Source: Halorubrum sp. 2020YC2 (GTDB lineage Archaea > Halobacteriota > Halobacteria > Halobacteriales > Haloferacaceae). From it: 64,000 nt of DNA. The stretch spans positions 1,674,001 to 1,738,000 of the forward strand of contig NZ_CP076019.1 of NCBI RefSeq assembly GCF_018623055.1. Reading direction: 5' to 3'. Below the pieces are notes generated by a model that saw only the letters and a list, made by a program, of their open reading frames with translations, did no database searches and was not told where the DNA came from. Positions 50,147-58,331 of the stretch are shown here, in pieces. Each line of letters starts with the position of its first letter. Positions within the stretch are counted from its first letter, which is position 1. The translations under genes and the position numbers were made by a program.

Positions 50147-51805
50147 TTAGTTCGGCTTCGGTGGAATCGAGACATGTATGTTATCATAATACTCAATAAT
50201 CTCTTTGAGATTTTCCCATGTCCTCTTCGGTTTGAATTGCGCCCCATACTGTTCTTCAAGCCACTCCCATGCGAGGGGCCAACCCCCAATCTGGAGAAGA
50301 CGGTTCGCTACGTTTGCGACCTCTGTGTAGCCTAAGAGTTGAATTCCGTCATCTTCGGCCAGACGTTGTAGCCGTGAGGCTTTCGTCTCAGACTTTCCGC
50401 TTGATTGTGATTGAGAGTAAGTTTGTTGTCGTTTGTTATCTGTGAAAGGCTTTGATTCACTTTTACCAGCCTTCCCAACATCGTACCCCTCATCTTTCAG
50501 GTAATCAAGAGCGGCTTGACGGCTTCCGTCCTCCCCGGTGAGAGAGTTTCCAATGTCGGAGGCTTGGAACGAATCTACACTGAAAATGACCGACTCATTG
50601 CTCTTGCCCCCGATAATCACCACATTATCTCCCGGTTCGTAGTCCCATTTTTTGTAGTCAGCTTTCGAGAGCTGAAGTGGCGCGTGTACATGATCTTTGG
50701 TGAATTCTTCACCAGCACACCCTCTGGCTCCGTAGAAGTATGATGGAATCAGAGCGTGGATCGGCTCGCTACGGTTTCCAATCGTTTTGTTTCGTCGAGC
50801 AAACGGAGTTCCTTTGATTTCCACGACCGCAACACTCCGAGAACCACCTGTGGCAAGAGCATACGGCGAGAACTCTTTGTCGTTGTATTGGGCCCACTTT
50901 GGGACGTTCCCGTTCTGGTCTGGATACTCTTCCTTCTCTATTAGTGGAGTCTCGATATATGGTTCAGCTGACTCGAACGAGAGAACCGACTTCTCACCAT
51001 CGAGGTTCCGAAACAAGCTAAACGGGTCATTTTGAACAGTCTGACTTGAATCTACAGTTAGGGATGGTTGGGAGAGGAATACGTGTTGAAGCACGTCTAC
51101 ATACGACTCGGGCGTGTCATCCGCACCCGACTGAACTTTACCAGCGAGAACGGCGTTGTCCCATTCTCCCTCAAATTCTATTTTTCTGACTCCCGTTTTT
51201 GAGTGTTCTACACCCGGAATTCGGAATAATGGTTTGGAAGAGTAGATCCCGCAATCAAACTCCGCACCAGTTCTTTTACAGTACGATTCGGCCAATTCTT
51301 TCAGCTCTCCCCGGCCATGTTCCTTTACGAAACGAGGAACATGAATGTGAATCGAACGGTTTCCAGAAAAATACCGTTTACACGTTTGAAACGGTATTTC
51401 AAGATATTCTTCGACAAATACCTCGAACCATCTCATGAGCTTGTCCGGGCCAACTTCGTTTAGCGCGTCGCTCTCGATATAGATGGGGTAGAGAACACGA
51501 TCGTCTACTTCGCACTCCTCCTGGAGTTCAGTGGCAATCGATGTGTACTCTCCATCGATTTGGTATCCGCTTTCGAGGTTCTGTTGGCGGTCATACTGAT
51601 CACGAGTAAGCACGTAGACCGCACTTGCTGTCTCTACACCATCGGGTATCGGCTCAAAGATCGTCCGGAGTGTTGGAGCCCGCTTCGGTCCTTCTCCTTC
51701 AGCAAATCCGTACTGAACACACGGTATGTCGTTCCAGTTCTCGGGAACTGCGTTATTCGCCGCACCATTCTTGGACTGTTCAATCGCTGTATTATCAGTT
51801 GACAT
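50147..51805 (-). CDS. Archaeo-eukaryotic primase-like replication protein
   Basis: 552 residues. The N-terminal part resembles the AEP primase/polymerase catalytic core: YPIYIESDAL (residues 106-115, acidic metal site), RYFSGNRSIHIHVPRF (145-159, the SGxxxxH motif), and LFRIPGVEHSKTGVRKI (192-208, the R-PG-x-HxKTG motif). A middle beta-rich domain and a C-terminal helical domain (SRLQRLAEDDGIQLLGYTEVANV, ...WENLKEIIEYYDNIHV) follow. No helicase is fused. It is probably the replication initiator or primase of the element. Just upstream are the 25-bp repeat and a 24-bp satellite, which would suit an origin. Confidence 0.75.
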   Translation of the reverse strand: MSTDNTAIEQSKNGAANNAVPENWNDIPCVQYGFAEGEGPKRAPTLRTIFEPIPDGVETASAVYVLTRDQYDRQQNLESGYQIDGEYTSIATELQEECEVDDRVLYPIYIESDALNEVGPDKLMRWFEVFVEEYLEIPFQTCKRYFSGNRSIHIHVPRFVKEHGRGELKELAESYCKRTGAEFDCGIYSSKPLFRIPGVEHSKTGVRKIEFEGEWDNAVLAGKVQSGADDTPESYVDVLQHVFLSQPSLTVDSSQTVQNDPFSLFRNLDGEKSVLSFESAEPYIETPLIEKEEYPDQNGNVPKWAQYNDKEFSPYALATGGSRSVAVVEIKGTPFARRNKTIGNRSEPIHALIPSYFYGARGCAGEEFTKDHVHAPLQLSKADYKKWDYEPGDNVVIIGGKSNESVIFSVDSFQASDIGNSLTGEDGSRQAALDYLKDEGYDVGKAGKSESKPFTDNKRQQTYSQSQSSGKSETKASRLQRLAEDDGIQLLGYTEVANVANRLLQIGGWPLAWEWLEEQYGAQFKPKRTWENLKEIIEYYDNIHVSIPPKPN

Positions 51806-51946
51806 TTATGTACTGTTATCAGATATTTCCCGAATCTGTTAATACGACTTCTCGCTTCTACCGAACTCAGTTATACAGACTCACAGCAGAATTCTTTTAT
51901 ATATCTCTCTGAATTTCTGCCATCCTATCCCGCTACAGTCATGCGA

Positions 51947-51971
51947 TTCTCGCAACATAACACAGTGAGGT
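51947..51971 (+). repeat. 25-bp repeat, copy 2 (5' of the primase-like gene)
   Basis: Exact copy of 48547-48571, here 142 bp upstream of the primase-like start and directly before a G-run (TGGCGGGGGG) and the 24-bp satellite. Confidence 0.85.
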
Positions 51972-52038
51972 GGCGGGGGGTAGTACAATAAGAGAAAGAA
52001 CGGTTAACCAGCAGAGACGGCATAGTAACAACTCATTG

Positions 52039-52160
52039 CTGTTGCTATTGTTGCTGTTGTTGCTGATGCTGTTGTTGCTGTTGTTGCTGATGCTGTTGTT
52101 GCTGTTGTTGCTGATGCTGTTGTTGCTGTTGTTGCTGATGCTGTTGTTGCTGTTGCTGTT
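52039..52160 (+). repeat. 24-bp satellite of TTG/CTG triplets (possible iterons)
   Basis: A unit starting CTGATGCTGTTGTTGCTG repeats every 24 bp at 52063, 52087, 52111 and 52135, the last one slightly changed; the flanks continue the triplet pattern. It lies between the primase-like gene and a long gene-free region, and is followed by GTTAACAAC. Possible origin iterons, or slippage-prone simple sequence. An apparent poly-Leu ORF over it is rejected. Confidence 0.85.
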
Positions 52161-52614
52161 AACAACTGTTTTTAATGAGGGGTGTTCTCCTTTACAACTT
52201 CTCTACTAAAGTTGCTGTAATGTACTCAACAGGGATACCATAAGGGACCCCTGTGAGACTATTAGCACACCCCCTGTCCCCACGTCCTCCCTGAGCGATT
52301 TCACGTGTGAGGTGGGCCAAGGGTCGTAGACGGTGGGGGAGCTTCACCACGGGTCCAGCAAGCCTCTTAGAATTGATTGTGATTCTATCCGGAACATTCG
52401 ATATTGGATTAGTACAGTTGAACTGCCTTGAGATCCGCTTATGATGACTCGTTTACAGAGTGAGCTACATCTCCGAGCGAATTCCTGTAGATTACACTGA
52501 GTCGGCTCACGGGCCGCTGGTGGAATTTGATTTCTAAACGTCCCACGGGTCACGTACAGCTATCAAGTTCTAAAGACTGCTCTCGCACGGCAGTCATTGA
52601 GCGAGAACCACACG
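52161..52614. other. Gene-free region downstream of the satellite
   Basis: No ORF here has coding character. The segment includes CACGTGTGAGGTGGG and GGTGGGGGAGCTTCACCACGGG patches (52302-52353) with partial inverted symmetry. With the satellite it forms an 800-bp noncoding block, the best place for an origin on this element. Confidence 0.4.
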
Positions 52615-52890
52615 TCAGTCGTGAGGTGAGACGATGGAGTTGAATGAGCCACCCGTTCGAGCATGTTGTGAGATCTTGAGTGCGCCCATAGGTAGTGTTC
52701 CAGTTAGTGCGACAATCACTCCGTCGTCATCTGTTCTGTTCGCTGTTTGCTCGAAATCATCACGAGTAAGTAATGCTCGATTGACACTGCCGATCTCTGA
52801 ATGAACTACTACGACTTGATCGGACTTGTTCACACGAAATGTGACTTCCTTTTCAAGACTCGATAGTTCGCTGTCTTCTCTTGCTATCAT
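52615..52890 (-). CDS. Unknown 91-residue protein, second gene of a pair
   Basis: ATG 52890 (MIAREDSELSSLEKEVTF) overlaps the stop of the upstream gene as TAATG. The sequence alternates beta strands and helices: TFRVNKSDQVVVVHSEIGS, ALLTRDDFEQTANRTDDDGVIVALTGTLPMGALKIS. The pattern (a small alpha/beta protein with a GVIVALTGTLP strand-loop) recalls compact regulatory domains such as CARF/Csx3-like or acetyl-sensing folds, but I cannot assign a family. Coupled to the 138-residue partner. Confidence 0.6.
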   Translation of the reverse strand: MIAREDSELSSLEKEVTFRVNKSDQVVVVHSEIGSVNRALLTRDDFEQTANRTDDDGVIVALTGTLPMGALKISQHARTGGSFNSIVSPHD

Positions 52891-53306
52891 TATCGGAATA
52901 TCTCGTCCGCGTTCCAGCTGTGGCGACGAGTCTCGATGGGAACACATCGGTGGCTGTTATCGGAGTCTCCATCGAGTTTGGTACCGTGTAGGTAGTCGTT
53001 GAGAGTGAACTCAAGAACCCGACCAGTTTTCTCTTCGATGATGAATATCTCGGTAGCGTTGTGCGACTTACACGCCTCCAGAACTTCTTCAGAGATAGGA
53101 TAGCCGTTTATTTCCTTGGAGAAGTGGTTATTTTGGCTTGTTCGCTGTCTCTTAGCTAAGTAGCCTGTCTTTGGTTTACCTCTTCCAATGTCTTCCCCAA
53201 TATATCCGATACACTGTCCTACAGATATTGTATCGAAATATGATAATTTGTTCAAAAACTCTGGTATCTGACTACTCTCGTACGCGAATATACTTTTTTG
53301 AATCAT
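52890..53306 (-). CDS. Unknown 138-residue protein, first gene of a pair
   Basis: Starts MIQKSIFAYESSQIPEFL at ATG 53306. Beta-alpha pattern with FDTISVGQCIGYIGEDIGRG near residue 25, a basic KTGYLAKRQRTSQNNHFSKEI, and ACKSHNATEIFIIEEKTGRVLEFTL near 85. No family recognised. Its stop overlaps the ATG of the next gene, so both products probably act together. Codon use and AT content fit the element, not the chromosome. 53307-53642 upstream holds no gene that I trust. Confidence 0.6.
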   Translation of the reverse strand: MIQKSIFAYESSQIPEFLNKLSYFDTISVGQCIGYIGEDIGRGKPKTGYLAKRQRTSQNNHFSKEINGYPISEEVLEACKSHNATEIFIIEEKTGRVLEFTLNDYLHGTKLDGDSDNSHRCVPIETRRHSWNADEIFR

Positions 53307-53642
53307 CGTTCTACGGGGGAATTGTCGCCTAGAGAAGGATCACCAGAGTCAGCACTCTCTCTGGTAGTAGCTTAGAACTGGTAATCGCTGATCGCTGAAC
53401 GTAGACCTGACTACTCAGAGCAAAACATCCGTCAGGACTCTCCCTCTTTTACAAAGGTTGCCGGCGCGTATAACCCTTCGTATTTCAACGTTCTATTTCA
53501 AACGGACATGGGTGTTGTCTTGTATATTATCTCTATTTGGATCTCGATTTGTCATATACCGGATCAGGGGAAGCTACGATAAACTTGTCTCAGTTTATAT
53601 TGTGTGTTCGTTCTCCAGTTCCAAGTTGGGGGTAGCATCAGT

Positions 53643-54698
53643 CTATATTCTGTTGGTCGCTTCTCCTCCATCAGTAGTTGCTGGATTGGGTTGGTCGTCC
53701 GCAAGGTGCCTCACATCTCTCCAATTGGTGTCCATGGGCTCGTCCATTACCTCGTCCACTTCCTCCTGAGCCTCTTCCAGTTCCTCTTCGAAGTCCGTGT
53801 CTTCGAGGATGTTAACCGTCTCCCCGCTGATCGGGTGAGTCACAATGAGGCCGGAACCCTCGCAATGGTTCTGGATGTACTTCTCGGCCTCGTCCGGCTC
53901 AAGGTTCTCACGCGCCTTCTCCTTGGCACGTTCAACCACCTTTGACCAATCGAGCTTGGCCTGTTCCGACACGTCGATGGACTGTCCGAACGGGCTTGCG
54001 GAATACGCGACCGGATTCTCTTCATGCCTCTCAACATACAACTTCTCGATCATGTCTTCGAGGGACTGACGAATCTCGGAAACCGCCCGGTTCTCCCCGT
54101 ACTCAGGCCGCCCCATTTCCTTCTGTAAGTCCATCGCGGAATACTTCTGGTTGGTTCGTGCCCGAAGGAAGTGGAGCATTTTCCGGTCGAGGGGCTTGAG
54201 ATTCAGGGCGCTCATAACCAGTTCCTCTCCGAAAATCTTGAAGCCGTACCAAGCGTCGGCGGGTGCGACCAAGAGTTTCTGAGGATATTCACTCGTAATT
54301 TCCATTCGGTCTTCGTGATGAAACAGGGCAACCGCGTCGATGAAGTCCATGAGACGGGAAATGTCGCGCCTCGCTTTCACGAACTTCGGCGGAAGCGGTT
54401 CCTGTTCCTGAACCCCGGCCATCGTGAGATTCAGGATTTCACCGGCCTCCGACTCCGTGTACTTCTTGATCGGAATTCCGCGGTAGTATTGACGGATTTC
54501 AGCGAGCCGATTATCGTCAACTCGCTGTTCGTAGGTTCCGTCGCGCATTTCCACCTGTCGGGTGTTGATCGCGCGGGTCTGTTCCTCGGACGAGTCCGGG
54601 GTCAGAGTGAACGCACGACTGTCCATCTCAGACAGGTTCTTCATGTCGATCGCGTAGCGGTTCGTTCTCCTTGCTTCCGAACTATCCAGAAACACCAA
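53643..54698 (-). CDS. C-terminal remnant of a replication-type protein (probable)
   Basis: 351 residues if read from GTG 54698; an in-frame stop lies only 18 bp before that GTG, although the codons between still look coding (FRLVFLDSSEA). The N-terminus RRTNRYAIDMKNLSEMDSRAF reads like the inside of a domain, suggesting that an N-terminal (ATPase or helicase) part has been lost; an ATG at 54643 is the alternative start. The middle (PLDRKMLHFLRARTNQKYSAM) looks like a winged helix and the acidic C-terminus is disordered. GC is higher than that of nearby element genes. Confidence 0.5.
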   Translation of the reverse strand: MVFLDSSEARRTNRYAIDMKNLSEMDSRAFTLTPDSSEEQTRAINTRQVEMRDGTYEQRVDDNRLAEIRQYYRGIPIKKYTESEAGEILNLTMAGVQEQEPLPPKFVKARRDISRLMDFIDAVALFHHEDRMEITSEYPQKLLVAPADAWYGFKIFGEELVMSALNLKPLDRKMLHFLRARTNQKYSAMDLQKEMGRPEYGENRAVSEIRQSLEDMIEKLYVERHEENPVAYSASPFGQSIDVSEQAKLDWSKVVERAKEKARENLEPDEAEKYIQNHCEGSGLIVTHPISGETVNILEDTDFEEELEEAQEEVDEVMDEPMDTNWRDVRHLADDQPNPATTDGGEATNRI

Positions 54699-54869
54699 TC
54701 TGAAACAGGCGCATTAGGAGATTACTCCGGAGTATATGTTTGACACCAAGTAGATCTTCTCATCAACAGGGTTTGTTGGGTCTCATTGGTTTTCACACCG
54801 TGACAGATAGACGCTGATAGCAACGACCAATTATTCGTTTGGTCCGGTTACCAATCTGGTTATCACCCC

Positions 54870-55908
54870 GTGCCACGCAGTGCCGTTGTGGAAACGTTAT
54901 ACGAAGATCTTGAGGAGAGCAATCAATACGAGATCGTTGTTAGAGTTCGAGATTACTCGCGTACAAAAGAAGACAATCGTGCGTTTGAGCTGAGCTTAGA
55001 GGACTCTAATGGGACGCGGTTCCCGTTTATTGTATGGGAGAAGTCGGAGGAAGGACGCAATTACAATTGGCAGAACAGTTGCTGGTATCGGCTGAGTGGA
55101 GTATCAATAAACAATTGGCCCTCTGGAAAAGTGCTTCATGGTACCTCTTCACTTGGGATTGAGAAGCTTGGGATGCGCCAAAGCGGTAGCCAAGTGAATC
55201 TGATCTACCTGACTGATAGTCATCTTGGTAAATCAGAACACACCTATAGTGGGTCGTGTTGGCCGGTATCCCCTGTAGATGGATTCCGTACTGCGATAGA
55301 GCGTGCGATCCAAGAGAATGTGAATGCCGTTATCCATGGCGGCGATTTATTCCATAATCCTGGAAGTGGTATTGAGGATGAAGATGTTGCCGTCTGTCGC
55401 GAGAGTTTGACAAAGTTGGCAGAGCATGGTATTCCATTCTATTTCATTTACGGAAACCACGAACGCCAAGCTGGCCGACAAACTATGGAACGGTTCGTTG
55501 ATGATGGCCTTGCTGTACATCTTGGCCCACGTTACGAAGTAATCGATGACGCTGTAGCAGTCTACGGAGTTGATTATCGGTCTAACTGGAGTGATTTTGT
55601 TTTTGACCTCGAATCTGGTACTGGTGATTTTCCAACAATACTCTGTGTACACCAATCTATAGCCCCATTTACGACGAGTAACAACCCGGACTGTTCAGTC
55701 AATAGTATCTTAGAGGCTTCCAACGTTCCGCTCGATTTAATCATATCTGGACACACATTCTCGTTCGGAATACCAAAATGATGGATTCCAAGCGTTGTCT
55801 GGAGGGGCAACTGCGAAAGTTGGTGAATCACATGATGACCTTAACCCGAGTGCTGAGTTAGTTACCGTACAAAGAGATCAAATCAGCTCAAAAAGACTGT
55901 ATCTGTGA
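54870..55908 (+). pseudogene. Mre11-like calcineurin-type phosphoesterase with a CA-run frameshift
   Basis: An N-terminal OB-like region (about 1-95) precedes a calcineurin-like phosphoesterase: LIYLTDSHLGK (about 113), VIHGGDLFHN (157), FIYGNHERQ (193), ILCVHQS (265), then LIISGHT at 294. Here the frame shifts in ACACACA (55751-55757), ending GHTFSFGIPK at 55781. If two bases (CA) are added, the conserved GHTH metal motif is restored and the frame runs on as SRSEYQNDGFQALSGGATAK to TGA 55906-55908. So a 2-bp loss in a CA run disabled the gene (or it is phase-variable). The truncated product lacks the last metal ligand. Confidence 0.8.
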
Positions 55909-56001
55909 TTATGCTCATTAGATCAGTTCGGAGAGAAATTATAATTTTAAATTGGTAAGATAGGGATACACTTTTGTATTCTACTGAGACAATACGTATA
56001 G

Positions 56002-56436
56002 ATGGAATTACAGAAGGGAGATGTTCTCTTAGTGAAACTGACCGGTGGTCGGAGTTCAAAACCGGCTAATCCCGCCGGACAGGTGTATTCAGACAGGAAT
56101 ATTCCACTCTTCGGAGGATCCAATCCGGCATATCATCGGGGTGATGATGGTGATGTAATCTGTGTTGAACTAATTCCAGCGTCGGGCACTCTGAAGGGTA
56201 AATGGAAGAACACTACAGAATCCTTTGATACTATATTCAAAAAATTCAAGAAAAAATTAACATACCGAGATAGCGACCTTGATTACACGGTTTCGCTTGA
56301 AGAGGTTCCAGATGACTACAAATTTCCGGATGAGTATACGCAAGATCAGGCTAAAGATGATGCGCGCGAGACAGAAGAGCGAGATGAGTGGAATGAGCGA
56401 AGTTCTGATCTAATGGCTGACTTGAGCGATCTATAA
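56002..56436 (+). CDS. Unknown 144-residue protein
   Basis: Starts MELQKGDVLLVKLTGGRSSK at ATG 56002; ACTTTTGTATT (55969-55979) is about 27 bp upstream, giving a leaderless start. The N-terminal half is beta-rich, with SDRNIPLFGGSNPAYHRGDDGDVICVELIPASGTLKGKWK resembling a small SH3/AbrB-like barrel. The C-terminal part is charged and helical (TQDQAKDDARETEERDEW). No family is recognised. It is on the plus strand alone and opposite to the integrase. Confidence 0.6.
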   Translation: MELQKGDVLLVKLTGGRSSKPANPAGQVYSDRNIPLFGGSNPAYHRGDDGDVICVELIPASGTLKGKWKNTTESFDTIFKKFKKKLTYRDSDLDYTVSLEEVPDDYKFPDEYTQDQAKDDARETEERDEWNERSSDLMADLSDL

Positions 56437-56524
56437 ACTCAGGAATTAACGCTTTTATTGTTATCTATTTCAAAATTTAAATATCCAATTAGTCAGTGTC
56501 GATATTGGGTCCGCGTGAGTTTAT

Positions 56525-56809
56525 TTATAGAATTCTACCCTCAGCGAACGTGACCAGATCGTTAAATTCCTGAGTCGGGAGCATCAGGGGTTTGTTTCTC
56601 CATCCAGATTTGGTGTAGTACCCTGATCGAATTTGTTCTGATCCATCATCAAGTTCAACTACTTCAAAGGTTTTCCAGTAAACTGTAGAATCGGTTTCAT
56701 GGAGTACCCCAACCCCATCGGTAGCAGTTCCCTTCGGTTTGCTTACATCCCGCGGATAGTCACCAACCCAATCCGGTGGCGAAGCAGACAGAGCGAATGT
56801 GTCTGACAT
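56525..56809 (-). CDS. Unknown 94-residue protein
   Basis: ATG 56809 (MSDTFALSASPPDWVGD) is chosen over one at 56833, because TATATAA on the minus strand (56832-56840) lies about 27 bp upstream. Contains VYWKTFEVVELDDGSEQIRSGYYTKSGWRNKPLML, a short beta-rich region, with a final helix EFNDLVTFAEGRIL. No family recognised; probably a small accessory protein of the element. Confidence 0.6.
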   Translation of the reverse strand: MSDTFALSASPPDWVGDYPRDVSKPKGTATDGVGVLHETDSTVYWKTFEVVELDDGSEQIRSGYYTKSGWRNKPLMLPTQEFNDLVTFAEGRIL

Positions 56810-56930
56810 ACAATCATATCGAGTTAGAATCAATATATAAATCCAGCGTTTTTGGATGTTTATTACTGATTGTATTATTTGGATAAAATAAGTGTGTCTG
56901 TTATTATACTGAAAGTGGTGGTGTCACTTC

Positions 56931-58037
56931 CTATCCCATCCGATTCAACGCGTCCCGTCGATCTTCTACCGGCGCCTGATCGTATCGCATGGTCGTCTGA
57001 GCGCTCTTATGTCTGAGTTGGGCCTGTGCCGCTCCCAAATCTTCTTCTCGGGCCATATAGGTTGCCGTCGAGTGACGGATCGAATAGAACGTGCGGCCTT
57101 CAGAGGGAATACACGCAGTCTCGCAGACTTGTCGAAACAGACGGTTCAGAGAGTAGTACTTGTACGGATTCCCCGATCGATTGAGCCACAGAGAATCCGA
57201 ATCCAGATACTTGTCGTATTGCTGTCTCTCGGTGAGCCATCTATCCAGCGCGTTCGCAGTACGATCCGTGAGAGAGACGGTCCAATTATCCGTGTTCTTT
57301 GACGAATCCTCTTTAGGAATCCGCAAGAGGGAGTTCCTAACGTCTACCCATCCGACTTTTGCTCGTTTCACCTCTACCGGGCGCAAACCAGTATCGAGTG
57401 CGGTCCAGAACAAGCTCGGGATCTTCCACGAGTTGGCCTGTTTGAATTCGTCGGGGCCGACGTCCCTCTTAGGCTTCTCAAAGCGCTGTGCGAGGTGTAT
57501 CTTCCATCGGTCGCGCTGTTCGGGTGTGAGGTTGTTGTAGCTCGGAACGCTCCCGTGTTCCAGCACGGCCTCTCTGACGGCACTCCGCTCTTCGCGGGTG
57601 AGGAAGTCCTTGGGATTCGTGTTCCCGGTGTTCGTGGAGAACGTGATTTCTGGTTCCCACTCTTCCCCGTCAAGCGTGTGCGTACGCCAGCGGAACAGCA
57701 TTTTGACCGCTTTCAGGTGGCTTGCCTTGTTCTCCTGAGAGGTCTCTCCGTAGGCAAGCTTCCTCATGTAGGCGTCTGCGTGGTCGTGTGTGATCTCGGT
57801 AGTATAGCGGTCTTCTTCGTCCCAAACGAACCGGTAGAAGGCGTCAAGACGATATGCTCGTCCGTTCGCAGTATCGTAGGCGTATCCGTCTCCGTGGTCG
57901 GGATCTTTCCCGATGTTTACCATCCATCCGATGAGGCGTTCTCGGTGTTCTCGGTAGTCGGTCAACTGACGTTGTGACAGGTACTCTTCGGACGGTTTTG
58001 GAACCACCCGGATACCCGCCTTTTTGACTTGAGACAT
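56931..58037 (-). CDS. int: Tyrosine-family integrase of the element
   Basis: 368 residues from ATG 58037 (MSQVKKAGIRVVPKPSEEYL). A SAM-like N-terminal domain (to about 130) precedes the catalytic domain with R219 (DTGLRPVEVKRAK), R321 (FYSIRHSTATYMA), H343 (QLRHKSAQTTMRYDQ) and the nucleophile Y352. The His of the HxxR box is Tyr here (Y318), seen in some archaeal recombinases. It starts 54 bp from the tRNA-His end and reads away from the tRNA, the usual layout of an integrase beside its attachment site. Confidence 0.93.
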   Translation of the reverse strand: MSQVKKAGIRVVPKPSEEYLSQRQLTDYREHRERLIGWMVNIGKDPDHGDGYAYDTANGRAYRLDAFYRFVWDEEDRYTTEITHDHADAYMRKLAYGETSQENKASHLKAVKMLFRWRTHTLDGEEWEPEITFSTNTGNTNPKDFLTREERSAVREAVLEHGSVPSYNNLTPEQRDRWKIHLAQRFEKPKRDVGPDEFKQANSWKIPSLFWTALDTGLRPVEVKRAKVGWVDVRNSLLRIPKEDSSKNTDNWTVSLTDRTANALDRWLTERQQYDKYLDSDSLWLNRSGNPYKYYSLNRLFRQVCETACIPSEGRTFYSIRHSTATYMAREEDLGAAQAQLRHKSAQTTMRYDQAPVEDRRDALNRMG

Positions 58038-58090
58038 ATGGTTCTCGTTGTGTTGAGAACCGGTGAAAACGCAACACGGCTCCGCCGTGT

Positions 58091-58134
58091 AGGTCCGGGT
58101 GCGAGAATCGAACCCGCGTCTCAGCCTCCACAAG
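58091..58134 (-). repeat. Right attachment site within tRNA-His
   Basis: 44 bp identical to 37132-37175; spans the acceptor 3' strand, T arm, variable region and 3' side of the anticodon arm. Recombination between both copies would release a 21-kb circle and leave one intact tRNA gene. Confidence 0.92.
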
Positions 58135-58166
58135 GCTGAAGGATAGTCCACTACCCTAACCCGGAC
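58092..58166 (-). tRNA. tRNA-His (GTG)
   Basis: On the minus strand, acceptor GTCCGGG pairs with CCCGGAC and C73 follows, as in archaeal tRNA-His. The anticodon arm CAGCC-TTGTGGA-GGCTG gives GTG; the T arm is CGCGGGTTCGATTCTCGCA-like. No intron and no encoded CCA. The gene stayed intact after integration because the element supplied an identical 3' half. Confidence 0.93.
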
Positions 58167-58331
58167 ACGCGTCGTCAAGTACCCCGCTTCGATAAATAAC
58201 GGTTACGACTCCCGGACGGGCGTGGCACCGAGTGGCGCCCGAATCGGATCGAGGAGTTCGGACCGGGCACCGCTTGATTCCTCGATCACCGCGTCGCTTT
58301 TGAGGGTCGCGGGCGTATTGAGGGGTAACTC

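Larger units (their letters stand above)
37132..58134. mobile_element. Integrated genetic element in tRNA-His
   Basis: A 44-bp sequence, the 3' half of tRNA-His from the anticodon to the acceptor end, occurs at 37132-37175 and again inside the intact tRNA-His at 58091-58134. Between the copies lie 21 kb with lower GC and different codon use. A tyrosine integrase gene starts 54 bp from the intact tRNA. Cargo: two lone nucleases, a type I R-M operon with metallopeptidase, a DUF429 protein, tRNA-Ala, a primase-like replication gene and several unknown genes. Two cargo genes are broken or truncated, so the element may no longer replicate. Confidence 0.9.

Noticed and set aside
51970-52160. CRISPR-like array
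   Set aside because: The only periodic repeat in the window has no unique spacers; units are continuous 24-bp satellite. No cas genes are present.
51970-52209. 79-residue ORF with long Leu runs
   Set aside because: It is only the translation of the TTG/CTG triplet satellite; the flanks show no coding character and no start signal.
52344-52553. 69-residue minus-strand ORF
   Set aside because: No start signal, no family and mixed composition; lies in the noncoding block after the satellite.
53458-53945. Hydrophobic plus-strand ORFs
   Set aside because: They overlap the replication-type gene in antisense; hydrophobicity arises from acidic codons read backwards.
54723-54734. TACTCCGGAGTA palindrome upstream of the truncated replication-type gene
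   Set aside because: Same chance argument; the gene beside it is probably a remnant, so an operator has little meaning.
58306-58318. Third partial match to the 22-bp repeat (GTCGCGGGCGTA)
   Set aside because: Only 12 bases match and the context is unrelated; likely chance in GC-rich DNA.
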